Assembly: GCF_900101965.1 (NCBI RefSeq)
Contig: NZ_FNAP01000004.1
Coordinates: 186,001-250,000, forward strand
Source of the DNA: Rhodospira trueperi
GTDB taxonomy: Bacteria > Pseudomonadota > Alphaproteobacteria > Rhodospirillales > Rhodospirillaceae
Direction: 5' to 3'
Length of the DNA stretch: 64,000 nucleotides
Every line of letters begins with the position of its first letter. Position 1 is the stretch's first letter. The notes beneath the pieces are model-generated. The model was not told where the DNA came from and ran no database searches. It saw only the letters and a list, made by a program, of their open reading frames with translations. Of this stretch, positions 46,854-55,207 are shown piece after piece. The translations under genes were made by a program, and so were the position numbers.

Positions 46854-48550
46854 GCACGCCGGGGGACGTGACCCAGCGATGGGCCGGGGCCTTGATGGAC
46901 GGCCTTGCCGGCGCCGGATTGCGGCGGGTGGTGCTCTCGCCCGGGTCGCGCTCCACGCCGCTCACGCTGGCCGCGCTACGCCATCCGGACCTGACCCCTC
47001 GCGTCGTCATCGACGAACGCTCGGCCGCGTTCCACGCTCTCGGGCTCGCCAAGGCGGAGGGTCGCCCGGCGGCCGTGATCGCCACGTCGGGGTCGGCCGT
47101 GGCGAACTGGTTTCCGGCGGTGGTCGAGGCCGACATGGGCCGCGTGCCCCTGATCCTGCTGTCCGCCGACCGGCCGCCGGAGTTGCAGGACTGCGGCGCC
47201 AATCAGACCATGGACCAGATCGGGCTGTTTGGACCTCATGTCCGCGCGTTCCATCCATTGCCGCCGGCCGAGGCGGACATCGGCTGGCTGGCACCGCTGG
47301 CCGCCCGGGTGATGGCCGCCACCCTCCAGCCCATGCCGGGGCCGGTTCACGTCAACGTGCCCCTGCGCGAGCCGCTGGTGCCGACGGCCGGAACAGGCTC
47401 GGCGGTGTCCGGCCCTGTTCCGCCCCAACGTCTGTCGGCACGGGCGAGACCGTCGAGCGAGACCCTTGAAACCCTGGAGCGCGTGATCGGCGGCGGGCGC
47501 GGCGCCATCGTCTGCGGCACCGAGGACCTGGGCGCCGATGGTCGTGCGGCAGTGCTGCTGCTGGCGGAGCGGCTGCGGGTGCCGGTGTTCGCCGATGGGC
47601 TCTCCGGGCTGCGGTTCGACGCTCGGGCGGGCGCGGCCGTGCTGGCCCATCCGGATGAGGTGGCGCGGGGAGCGCCGCCGGCCGACTGGGTGTTGCGTCT
47701 GGGCGGTGCACCGGTCTCCAAGGCGCTGTCAACGTGGCTGCAAACCGCGCGCGGACGACCCCAGGTGGTGGTCTGTGCGTCCCCCCGGGTGGCCGACCCC
47801 GAAGGCACCGCGACCCATGTTCTTCACGCTGATCCGGCGGAGGTCTGTCGGGATCTCAAAGGATCGCCGGCGCCGGAGTGCTGGTTGCGGGACGTCGTGG
47901 CGATGGACGGTGTCGCCGCCAACGCCGCCGAGGCGATCTGCGCGGAGGACGCACCGTTCGAGGGCAACGTCCTGCGCCGTCTGGTGAGGGGGCTGCCGTC
48001 GGGCACGCCGCTGGTGCTCGGCAATTCGCTGCCGGTGCGGGCGTGCGATTGGCTCGCCGGGCGGGTGCCGGGCGGCCCGCGTCCGTTCGGCAACCGGGGT
48101 GTGTCCGGCATCGACGGCACCCTGTCCACCGCGTTCGGCATCGTGTCCGCGCTCGGCCCCGGCGTTGTCGTGGCGGGAGACCTGACGTTCCTGCACGATC
48201 TGGGCGGGCTTGCCCTGGGACGCGACCTGCCCCTGGCGATCCTGCTGCTCGACAACGGCGGCGGTGGCATCTTCGACCACCTGCCCCAAGCCGGCCTGCC
48301 CGAGTTCGAGCAGGGCTGGCTGACTCCGCCCGCGCTGGACGCGATCACCGCCGCGCGGGCCTTTGGCCTGTCCGCCGAAACGGTCGCCACCACGGATGAG
48401 GCCGTCGCGGCCGTGCGCGCGGCCCTTGACCGCCCGGCCGCCTCGGTCATCCGCCTGCCCATCGACCGGGCCGAGAGCCTGCGCCGGTTCCGGTCCTTTT
48501 TCGCCACCCGTCCCGCCCCCATTCGCCCACCAGGGAGCCCCGCTTCATGA
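46850..48550 (+). CDS. menD: SEPHCHC synthase MenD
   Basis: Thiamine-diphosphate enzyme that joins isochorismate and 2-oxoglutarate. The 566-residue product shows [16 protein letters not shown], the cofactor-activating glutamate in [66 protein letters not shown] and the ThDP/Mg motif [12 protein letters not shown]...[11 protein letters not shown]. The more usual residue before the last Gly run is NN; here it is DN. ATGA overlaps join it to both menF and menB. Confidence 0.96.
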   Translation: MSTPGDVTQRWAGALMDGLAGAGLRRVVLSPGSRSTPLTLAALRHPDLTPRVVIDERSAAFHALGLAKAEGRPAAVIATSGSAVANWFPAVVEADMGRVPLILLSADRPPELQDCGANQTMDQIGLFGPHVRAFHPLPPAEADIGWLAPLAARVMAATLQPMPGPVHVNVPLREPLVPTAGTGSAVSGPVPPQRLSARARPSSETLETLERVIGGGRGAIVCGTEDLGADGRAAVLLLAERLRVPVFADGLSGLRFDARAGAAVLAHPDEVARGAPPADWVLRLGGAPVSKALSTWLQTARGRPQVVVCASPRVADPEGTATHVLHADPAEVCRDLKGSPAPECWLRDVVAMDGVAANAAEAICAEDAPFEGNVLRRLVRGLPSGTPLVLGNSLPVRACDWLAGRVPGGPRPFGNRGVSGIDGTLSTAFGIVSALGPGVVVAGDLTFLHDLGGLALGRDLPLAILLLDNGGGGIFDHLPQAGLPEFEQGWLTPPALDAITAARAFGLSAETVATTDEAVAAVRAALDRPAASVIRLPIDRAESLRRFRSFFATRPAPIRPPGSPAS

Positions 48551-49383
48551 CCACCGAGACGTTCGACTGGCAGCCCGCCCCCGGCACCGACTACACCGAC
48601 ATCCTGTTCGATACCTTCGAGGGTATCGCCCGCATCACCATCAACCGCCCGCACGTCCGCAACGCCTTCCGGCCGGAAACGCTGGAGGAGGTCATGGACG
48701 CCCTGCACCGGGCGCGGCTGGATCCGGACGTCGGCGCGGTGATCCTGTGCGGCGCCGGTTCCGAGGCGTTCTGCGCCGGCGGTGACCAGAAGGTGCGCGG
48801 CGAGCATGGCGGCTATAAGAACGAGGCCGGCGTCAACCACCTGAACGCCCTCGACCTGCAACGCATGATCCGCACCCTCCCCATGCCGGTGGTGGCCATG
48901 GTGGCCGGCTGGGCCATCGGTGGCGGCAACGTGCTGCATTTGGTGTGCGACCTGACCATCGCCGCCGACAACGCCCGCTTCGGCCAGACCGGCCCGCGCG
49001 TCGGCAGCTTCGACGCCGGCTTCGGTGCAGGGTTGATGGCCCGCACGGTGGGCCTGAAGAAGGCCAAGGAAATCTGGTTCCTGTGCCGCCAGTACGACGC
49101 CCAACAGGCGTTGGAGATGGGCCTGGTCAACACGGTGGTGGCGCTGGCCGATCTGGAGCGCGAGACGGTCGGCTGGTGCCGCGAGATGCTGGCGCTGTCG
49201 CCGACGGCGCTGCGCGTGCTCAAGGCCGGCTTCAACGCCGACACCGACGGCCTGTCTGGTATTCAGGAACTGGCCGGCAATGCCACCGCCTTGTTCTACA
49301 TGACCGAGGAGGGGCAGGAGGGTCGCAACGCCTTCAACGAGAAGCGCTCGCCGGACTTCGGCCGCTATCCGCGCCGGCCCTGA
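48547..49383 (+). CDS. menB: 1,4-dihydroxy-2-naphthoyl-CoA synthase MenB
   Basis: Crotonase-fold enzyme that closes the naphthoquinone ring from o-succinylbenzoyl-CoA. The 278-residue product has [18 protein letters not shown], the oxyanion-loop sequence [57 protein letters not shown] and the terminal [14 protein letters not shown] typical of MenB. It overlaps menD by four bases; its TGA shares a base with the menC ATG. Confidence 0.97.
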   Translation: MTTETFDWQPAPGTDYTDILFDTFEGIARITINRPHVRNAFRPETLEEVMDALHRARLDPDVGAVILCGAGSEAFCAGGDQKVRGEHGGYKNEAGVNHLNALDLQRMIRTLPMPVVAMVAGWAIGGGNVLHLVCDLTIAADNARFGQTGPRVGSFDAGFGAGLMARTVGLKKAKEIWFLCRQYDAQQALEMGLVNTVVALADLERETVGWCREMLALSPTALRVLKAGFNADTDGLSGIQELAGNATALFYMTEEGQEGRNAFNEKRSPDFGRYPRRP

Positions 49384-50480
49384 TGCGGATTGCGGCCGCG
49401 ACGGTCCATCCCTACGCCCTGCCGCTGGTGCGGCCGTGGGTGGCATCCCGGGCGACGCTGACCGAGCGACGCGGTCGGCTGCTGGCGGTGACGAGCGAGG
49501 ACGGGCTGGTGGGTTGGGGTGACTGCGCGCCCCTGCCCAGTTCCGGCGAGGCGGGCCACGCGCGGGTGTTCCAGGCACTGAACGCGGCGGTGCGGGGGTT
49601 GCCGGGGCGCGATACGGCGGATGTGTCCCCGTCCGACGTGCCCGAAGTGCGCTGGGCCATAGAGACCGCCCTGTTCGACCTGGAGGCCCGCCGCGCCGGC
49701 CTGCCGCTGCGGCGGTTTCTGCGGTCTAGTTTCCCCGTCATTGCGAGCCCCCGTCAGGGGACGGGGGCTCGCAATGACGAGCCACGAACCATCGCCCCCG
49801 TCCGCGTGCCCATCAACGCCGCGCTCGGGCCGCTGGACGCGGGGTGCGCCGACCGCGCCGAGGCGGCGGCGGAAAGGGGCTTCGCGGTCGGCAAGATCAA
49901 GGTCGGGGTCGGGGCCATCGACGACGAACGGCGCGCCCTCGCCGATGTGATCGAGCGGGCGCGGGGCCGGCTGCGGGTCCGCCTGGATGCCAATCGGGCG
50001 TGGCCCGAAGCGGAGGCCCGGCGGTTCCTGGAGTCCCTCGTCGGTCTGCCGATCGACGGTGTCGAGGAACCGCTGGCCGATCCCACGCCGGCGGCGTTGG
50101 CGCACCTGCAAAAGGACCTGCCGTTCCCCCTGGCCGCTGACGAGTCCCTGCCGGTGCTCGGTGTCGACGCCCTGCTGGAGGCCCGGGCCGTGCGGCGGCT
50201 GGTGGTCAAGCCGGCGCGCCTGGGCGGCATCCGCGCGACGCTGGCGTTGGCCGCACAGGCGCAAACGGCCGGGGTTGAGCTGGTCCTCACGTCGGTGGTG
50301 GATTCAACGGTCGGGGTGACGGCCGCCGCCCATCTGGCCGCCGCGCTGCCAACGGAAAACACCCATGGCCTGGGCACGCTCGACTGGCTGACGCGCGACG
50401 TGGCGCCGCCGCCGGTGATCGTCGACGGCGCCCTATGTCTTCCCGCCGGCCCCGGGTTGGGTCTCGTCCCCAAGGGATAG
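49383..50480 (+). CDS. menC: o-succinylbenzoate synthase MenC, with a palindromic insert in the coding frame
   Basis: Enolase-superfamily enzyme that dehydrates SHCHC to o-succinylbenzoate. The 365-residue product has the metal and acid/base set: K171 and K173 in GKIKVG, D202 in RLDANRAW, E229 in VEEPLADP, D253 in AADES, and K276 in VVKPARLGG. Dipeptide epimerases look similar, but the last-gene position in menF-D-B-C supports MenC. Residues about 118-132 (PVIASPRQGTGARND) are encoded by a 19-bp-stem palindrome of the dispersed repeat family. It falls in the linker between the capping domain and the barrel and leaves the frame and active site intact. Confidence 0.92.
   Translation: MRIAAATVHPYALPLVRPWVASRATLTERRGRLLAVTSEDGLVGWGDCAPLPSSGEAGHARVFQALNAAVRGLPGRDTADVSPSDVPEVRWAIETALFDLEARRAGLPLRRFLRSSFPVIASPRQGTGARNDEPRTIAPVRVPINAALGPLDAGCADRAEAAAERGFAVGKIKVGVGAIDDERRALADVIERARGRLRVRLDANRAWPEAEARRFLESLVGLPIDGVEEPLADPTPAALAHLQKDLPFPLAADESLPVLGVDALLEARAVRRLVVKPARLGGIRATLALAAQAQTAGVELVLTSVVDSTVGVTAAAHLAAALPTENTHGLGTLDWLTRDVAPPPVIVDGALCLPAGPGLGLVPKG
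49736..49779. repeat. dispersed palindromic element, copy 3, inside menC
   Basis: Left arm CGTCATTGCGAGCCCCCGT and its exact 19-base complement flank a 6-base loop. The CGTCATTGCGAG terminus is shared with the elements at 4578 and 42466-42698. It is 44 bases, bounded within codons 118-133, and contains no stop in the menC frame. Confidence 0.85.
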
Positions 50481-50516
50481 CAACCGTGTGAGAACGGCTG
50501 CCGGTCGGACCTCCCG

Positions 50517-50545
50517 CTTGCGATCCGGGGCCACTTTGGTACGGT
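50517..50545 (+). promoter_or_regulatory. candidate promoter for the yqgE-like gene, twin of the icd one
   Basis: CTTGCG, 17 bases, TACGGT. The first 15 bases (CTTGCGATCCGGGGC) and the TGGTA before the second box are identical to the sequence upstream of icd at 51243. Confidence 0.45.
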
Positions 50546-50593
50546 TTCGGAGTCCGGTCTCCGGAGCCGGGTCCAGCGGGAGGTGAACGGCCC

Positions 50594-51184
50594 ATGACGG
50601 ATGATCCGGTCCCGCGCGGCGACGCGTCGCGGTGCTCCCTGACCGGCCGCTGTCTGGTGGCCACATCCCGCATGCGGGATCCGATGCTCGCCGGGGCCGT
50701 CATCTACCTGTGCGTCCATTCGGAACAAGGCGCCATGGGCGTGGTCATCAACCGCATCCTGGAGGGCTTCAGTTTCCTCGGCCTGCTGCGGGAACTTCAC
50801 CTTCCCCGGCCCGAACGGGATCCCGAGATCCCGGTTCACTTCGGCGGCCCGGCGGAGCGACAGCAGGGGTTCGCGTTGCACACCGCCGACTATGTCCGCG
50901 ACGACACGGTGGTTCTGAACGCGGCGATGGCCTTCACCGCGACCCGGGAGGCCCTGCGCGACATCGCCCACGGCACCGGGCCGCGCCGCGCCCTGGTGGC
51001 CCTGGGGTATACGGGCTGGCCGCCGGGGCAACTCGACGCGGAAGTGCGCGATGACCAGTGGCTGGTGACGGACGCCGACCCCGATCTGGTGTTCGCCCCC
51101 GAGTCGGACACCAAGGCCGATCTGGCCCTGGCCCGGCTGGGCATCGACCCGGCGCGCCTGTCCGGCGAGGGCGGGCATGCGTGA
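50594..51184 (+). CDS. YqgE/AlgH family protein (UPF0301)
   Basis: A 196-residue soluble protein with LTGRCLVATSRMRDPMLAGAVIYLC, EQGAMGVVINRILEG, PVHFGGPAERQQGFALH and ALGYTGWPPGQLDAEVRDDQWLV, all hallmarks of the family. Its function is uncertain; AlgH in Pseudomonas has been linked to alginate control. Monocistronic by spacing, with a promoter-like sequence 50 bases upstream shared with icd. Confidence 0.94.
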   Translation: MTDDPVPRGDASRCSLTGRCLVATSRMRDPMLAGAVIYLCVHSEQGAMGVVINRILEGFSFLGLLRELHLPRPERDPEIPVHFGGPAERQQGFALHTADYVRDDTVVLNAAMAFTATREALRDIAHGTGPRRALVALGYTGWPPGQLDAEVRDDQWLVTDADPDLVFAPESDTKADLALARLGIDPARLSGEGGHA

Positions 51185-51514
51185 GGGGGCGCCACGCCGA
51201 CGGGATTGCACCGACCGCCGACTCCCCGACTCGGACTTATTCCTTGCGATCCGGGGCGGTCCTGGTAAGGTCGCGCTGTCCGTCGCTGGGTCGGCGGCGC
51301 GCCGTCGGCGCGCCCCATCCGGCACACCGCCCGGACCCCGTCCATGGCCCTGGGGGCGCACCCCCACGGACACGCGCCGTTCCGCGACCGGGAGCGACTC
51401 CCGCCGCCGTCGGCGCCTTTCGCGTCAATCCGTGAGCGGCCCGCCCGAGCGACCGGCCTTTTCCGTCGGCCATGTCGGCTTCGGCCCGGACCGACCAGCC
51501 AAGGGGACCCCACC
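51185..51514. other. leader region of icd
   Basis: No gene supported in 330 bases. It holds the CTTGCG-17-TAAGGT promoter candidate, a strong stem GGCGCGCC-GTC-GGCGCGCC near 51296-51314, and an otherwise featureless GC-rich leader of about 240 bases ending in an AGGGGACC ribosome site. Confidence 0.5.
51243..51271 (+). promoter_or_regulatory. candidate promoter for icd
   Basis: CTTGCG, 17 bases, TAAGGT, with 23 of 29 bases identical to the sequence before the yqgE-like gene. It implies a leader of about 240 bases. Confidence 0.45.
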
Positions 51515-52729
51515 ATGACGAAGATCAAGGTCGCCAACCCGATCGTCGAACTCGACGGCGACGAGATGACCCGCATCATCTGGGCCTTCATCAAGGACAA
51601 GCTGATCCTGCCGTACCTGGACGTCGAGTTGCTGTATTACGACCTCTCGATCCAGAAACGCGACGAGACCGACGACCAGATCACCATCGACGCCGCCGAG
51701 GCGATCAAGAAACACCGCGTCGGCGTCAAGTGCGCCACCATTACGCCCGACGAGGCCCGCGTCGAAGAATTCGGTCTCAAGAAGATGTGGCGCTCGCCCA
51801 ATGGCACCATCCGCAACATTCTCGGCGGCACCGTTTTCCGCGAGCCGATCATCTGCAACAACGTGCCGCGTTATGTGCCGACCTGGACCAAGCCCATCGT
51901 CATCGGCCGTCACGCCTTCGGCGACCAGTACCGCGCGACCGACTTCCTGGTGCCGGGCAAGGGCAAGCTGACCGTCACCTTTACCCCGGACGACGGCGGC
52001 GCGCCGATCACCCACGAGGTGTTCGACTTCCCCGGATCGGGCATCGCCATGACCATGTACAATCTGGACGAGTCGATTCGCGGCTTCGCCCGGGCGTGCA
52101 TGAACTACGGCCTGAACCGGGGCTGGCCGGTCTACATGTCCACCAAGAACACCATCCTCAAGGCCTACGACGGCCGCTTCAAGGACCTGTTCCAGGAGGT
52201 GTTCGATACCGAGTTCAAGGACCGGTTCGACGCCGCCGGCATCACCTACGAACACCGCCTGATCGACGACATGGTCGCCTGCTGCATGAAGTGGGAAGGC
52301 GGTTACGTCTGGGCCTGCAAGAACTATGACGGCGACGTGCAGTCGGACACCGTGGCCCAGGGCTTCGGCTCGCTGGGGCTGATGACCTCGGTGCTGATGA
52401 CCCCGGACGGCCAGACCGTGGAGGCCGAGGCCGCCCACGGCACCGTCACCCGCCATTACCGCCAGCACCAGAAGGGGCAGGAGACCTCGACCAACCCCAT
52501 TGCCTCGATCTTCGCCTGGACCCGGGGTCTGAAGTTCCGGGGCGAGTTCGACGGCACGCCAGACGTGACGCGATTCGCCGACACCCTGGAGCGCGTGTGC
52601 ATTGAGACCGTCGAGGCCGGCCACATGACCAAGGACCTAGCTATCCTGATCGGCAAGGACCAGCCGTGGCTGACCACCCAGCAGTTCCTGGACAAGCTGG
52701 ACGAAGGATTGAAGGCGGCCATGGGGTGA
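51515..52729 (+). CDS. icd: NADP-dependent isocitrate dehydrogenase
   Basis: Oxidises isocitrate to 2-oxoglutarate in the TCA cycle, giving NADPH. The 404-residue product is of the homodimeric, eukaryote-like type common in alphaproteobacteria: [105 protein letters not shown] and [12 protein letters not shown]. The N-terminus [12 protein letters not shown] follows an AGGGGACC site. 2-oxoglutarate is also a substrate of MenD in the nearby operon. Confidence 0.97.
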   Translation: MTKIKVANPIVELDGDEMTRIIWAFIKDKLILPYLDVELLYYDLSIQKRDETDDQITIDAAEAIKKHRVGVKCATITPDEARVEEFGLKKMWRSPNGTIRNILGGTVFREPIICNNVPRYVPTWTKPIVIGRHAFGDQYRATDFLVPGKGKLTVTFTPDDGGAPITHEVFDFPGSGIAMTMYNLDESIRGFARACMNYGLNRGWPVYMSTKNTILKAYDGRFKDLFQEVFDTEFKDRFDAAGITYEHRLIDDMVACCMKWEGGYVWACKNYDGDVQSDTVAQGFGSLGLMTSVLMTPDGQTVEAEAAHGTVTRHYRQHQKGQETSTNPIASIFAWTRGLKFRGEFDGTPDVTRFADTLERVCIETVEAGHMTKDLAILIGKDQPWLTTQQFLDKLDEGLKAAMG

Positions 52730-52786
52730 TCCGGAGGCCGATTGATCCGAAAACCGGATCATTGGTTCGGTGAAGCGATGACCAAG

Positions 52787-52890
52787 TGTAGGGCGGGTGA
52801 CCGAAGGGCACCCGCCGTCTCTCGACGTGTAGGGCGGCTTGTCCTTCGGCCAGCCGCCCTACAGGTGCGAACCATTTTTGCCGGAAACCG
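52787..52890. repeat. GGGCGG palindromic intergenic element, copy 2
   Basis: Two stems, GGGCGGGTG...CACCCGCC and the perfect 11-bp GTAGGGCGGCT/AGCCGCCCTAC, then the tail GTGCGAACCATT-GCCGGAAACCG. It parallels the element at 31711. It lies between convergent icd and flhA. Confidence 0.72.
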
Positions 52891-52900
52891 TTTGTGCCGG

Positions 52901-52976
52901 TCCGGATCGCTCGGGATTTGAGTTTTCTGTTGGCGCAAATCGTCGTCTCGATCCGTTCCGGATCGCTCGGGATTTG
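52901..52976. repeat. 20-bp direct repeat at the flhA 3' end
   Basis: TCCGGATCGCTCGGGATTTG occurs at 52901-52920 and again at 52957-52976, ending two bases from the flhA stop. It is probably a local duplication next to the palindromic element. Confidence 0.75.
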
Positions 52977-52978
52977 CG

Positions 52979-55147
52979 CTAGATCTGCCCCAGTGTCTTG
53001 ATCCGGGCCTTGGGGTGGATCTCGTTCTGGGACATGACCACCGTCATCGGACGGAACCGCTCCACGATGGAACGCACATAGGGGCGGATGCCGGGACTGG
53101 TCAGGAGGACCGGCGATTCCCCCTGCATGGCGAAGCGCTCGAAGGTCTGGCGCATGGTCATGATGAATTCCTGCAGGCGCGACGGCGGGATCGACAACTG
53201 CCGTTCCTCGCCCTGCCCGACCAGGGATTCGGCGAATTCCTGTTCCCACTGCGCCGTCAGGGTGACCAGCGGTACCACGCCGTCGGCGTTCACGCTGGCG
53301 TGGCACAACTGGCGCGCCAGTCGCGTGCGGACATGCTCGGTCAGGTGCATGATGTTGCGCGTGGTGGCCGACGCCTCGCTGATCCCCTCCAGAATGGTCG
53401 GCAGATCGCGGATGGAAACGCGCTCGTTCAGCAGGTTCTGCAGCACGCGCTGCACGCCACTGGTCGAGATTTGGTTGGGGATCAGGTCGGCGACCAGCTT
53501 CTGTTGATCCTTGTCCAACTCGTTGAGCAGTTTCTGGGTTTCGGCGAAGGACAGCAGATCGGCCATGTTGTCCTTGACCACCTCGGTCAGGTGGGTGGTG
53601 ACCACGGTGGGCGGATCCACGACCGTGTAGCCCCGGAACATGGCCTCCTCGCGGTTGGAACTGTCCGACCAGACCGCCGGCAGCCCGAAGGCGGGCTCGG
53701 TGGTCTTTTCCCCGGGCAGGGTGATGTCCTCACCGCGCGGGTCCATGACCAGCAGCATGTTCGGGCGCAGGTCCCCGCGTCCGGCCTCCACCTCCTTGAC
53801 GAAGATGACGTAGCTGTTGGCGCCGAGCTGCATGTTGTCCTGGATCCGGACCGACGGCATGATGAAGCCCATTTCGATGGCCAGGGAACGGCGCAGGGCC
53901 TTGATCTGCTCGGTCAGGCGTGACGCGCCGGGGGCGTTGATCATGCTCAGTAGGCCGTAGCCCAACTCCAGGCGCACGAGATCGATTCTGAGTGCGGTGG
54001 AGATCGGCTCCTCGGCCACGGGTGCCACAGGCGCCGGGGCCGCCTCCGCCTCCACCGCCTCGGTTCGGCGGCGTTTCCGTTGCAGGGCCAGGGCGGCTCC
54101 TCCCGCCATAAGCCCGAGCAGCGTGAACGGCAGAAACGGTGTGCCCGGCAGCAGCGCCAAGGCCATCGCCAGCACCGCGCTCATCCCCAGCGCGCTGGGA
54201 TAGGCCTTGAACTGGGCCAGCAGTGTGGCTTCGGCGCTTTCCTTCAACCCGCCTTTGGCCACCATCAGACCGGCCCCGACAGAGACGATCAGGGCGGGGA
54301 TCTGCGAGACCAGCCCGTCGCCGACGGTCAGGCGGGTGTAGACGTCGGCGGCCTCGCTGAAGCTCAGGCCGCCCTGCACCATACCGATGATCATGCCGCC
54401 GACGATGTTGATCAGGGTGATCAGGATGCCGGCGACGGCGTCCCCGCGCACAAACTTCGACGCACCATCCATGGCGCCGAAGAAGTCGGCCTCTTTCTGC
54501 ATCTCCTCGCGCCGGTTGCGGGCCTCGTCCTCGGTGATCAGGCCGGTGGACAGGTCGGCATCAATGGCCATCTGTTTGCCCGGCATGGCATCCAGGGTGA
54601 AGCGGGCGGACACCTCGGCGATGCGCGTGGCCCCCTTGGTGATGACCATGAAGTTGACCAGCACCAGGATGGCGAACACGATCACGCCGATCACGAAATT
54701 GCCGCCCATGATGAAGCCGCCGAACGCCTGGATGACCTCTCCGGCGGCGTCGGGACCCTCATGACCGTTGGCCAGAATCAGCCGCGTCGAGGCCAGATTG
54801 AGGGACAGCCGCAACAGGGTGGCGATCAGCAGCACCATGGGGAACGAGTTGAACTCCATGGATTTGCGCACGTAGATGACGACCATCAGGATCAGGGTCG
54901 CAAAGGTCAGCGACAGCGCCAGCATGATGTCGAGCATCCAAGGCGGCATCGGCAGGATGAGCACCACCAGAATGCCGATAATGCCCAGCGCAAGCCCGAT
55001 CTCGCCCTTGCTCAGAATCGACTGAACCCGGCGAACGGCATCGCCCAGGCTGTCCGCGCCCGAGCCGCCGCCGGCCCGTCCCTGGGGAACGTCGGACTCG
55101 CCTCGGGTGGCCACCGCCTGGCCCTGTGCGCCTGATTCCTCGGCCAT
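52979..55147 (-). CDS. flhA: flagellar export gate protein FlhA
   Basis: Core membrane component of the flagellar type III export apparatus. The 722-residue product has an approximately 45-residue leader, eight hydrophobic segments over residues 45-345 (LALGIIGILVVLILPMPPWM onward), the conserved FHIPEP-type loop region (ARFTLDAMPGKQMAIDADL, then RREEMQKEADFFGAMDGASKFVRGDAVAG), and a large cytoplasmic domain that binds chaperones. Last gene seen of the minus-strand flagellar operon; 60 bases separate it from flbD. Confidence 0.97.
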   Translation of the reverse strand: MAEESGAQGQAVATRGESDVPQGRAGGGSGADSLGDAVRRVQSILSKGEIGLALGIIGILVVLILPMPPWMLDIMLALSLTFATLILMVVIYVRKSMEFNSFPMVLLIATLLRLSLNLASTRLILANGHEGPDAAGEVIQAFGGFIMGGNFVIGVIVFAILVLVNFMVITKGATRIAEVSARFTLDAMPGKQMAIDADLSTGLITEDEARNRREEMQKEADFFGAMDGASKFVRGDAVAGILITLINIVGGMIIGMVQGGLSFSEAADVYTRLTVGDGLVSQIPALIVSVGAGLMVAKGGLKESAEATLLAQFKAYPSALGMSAVLAMALALLPGTPFLPFTLLGLMAGGAALALQRKRRRTEAVEAEAAPAPVAPVAEEPISTALRIDLVRLELGYGLLSMINAPGASRLTEQIKALRRSLAIEMGFIMPSVRIQDNMQLGANSYVIFVKEVEAGRGDLRPNMLLVMDPRGEDITLPGEKTTEPAFGLPAVWSDSSNREEAMFRGYTVVDPPTVVTTHLTEVVKDNMADLLSFAETQKLLNELDKDQQKLVADLIPNQISTSGVQRVLQNLLNERVSIRDLPTILEGISEASATTRNIMHLTEHVRTRLARQLCHASVNADGVVPLVTLTAQWEQEFAESLVGQGEERQLSIPPSRLQEFIMTMRQTFERFAMQGESPVLLTSPGIRPYVRSIVERFRPMTVVMSQNEIHPKARIKTLGQI

Positions 55148-55207
55148 CGCCGTTGTCTTTCCTCTTTCGTGTCGTCGGGCGGTCGCGCGCCGTCACGCGA
55201 CGCCGGG

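Noticed and set aside
49383-50480. L-Ala-D/L-Glu epimerase assignment
   Set aside because: The enolase-superfamily residues allow it, but the gene is the last member of a coupled menF-menD-menB operon.
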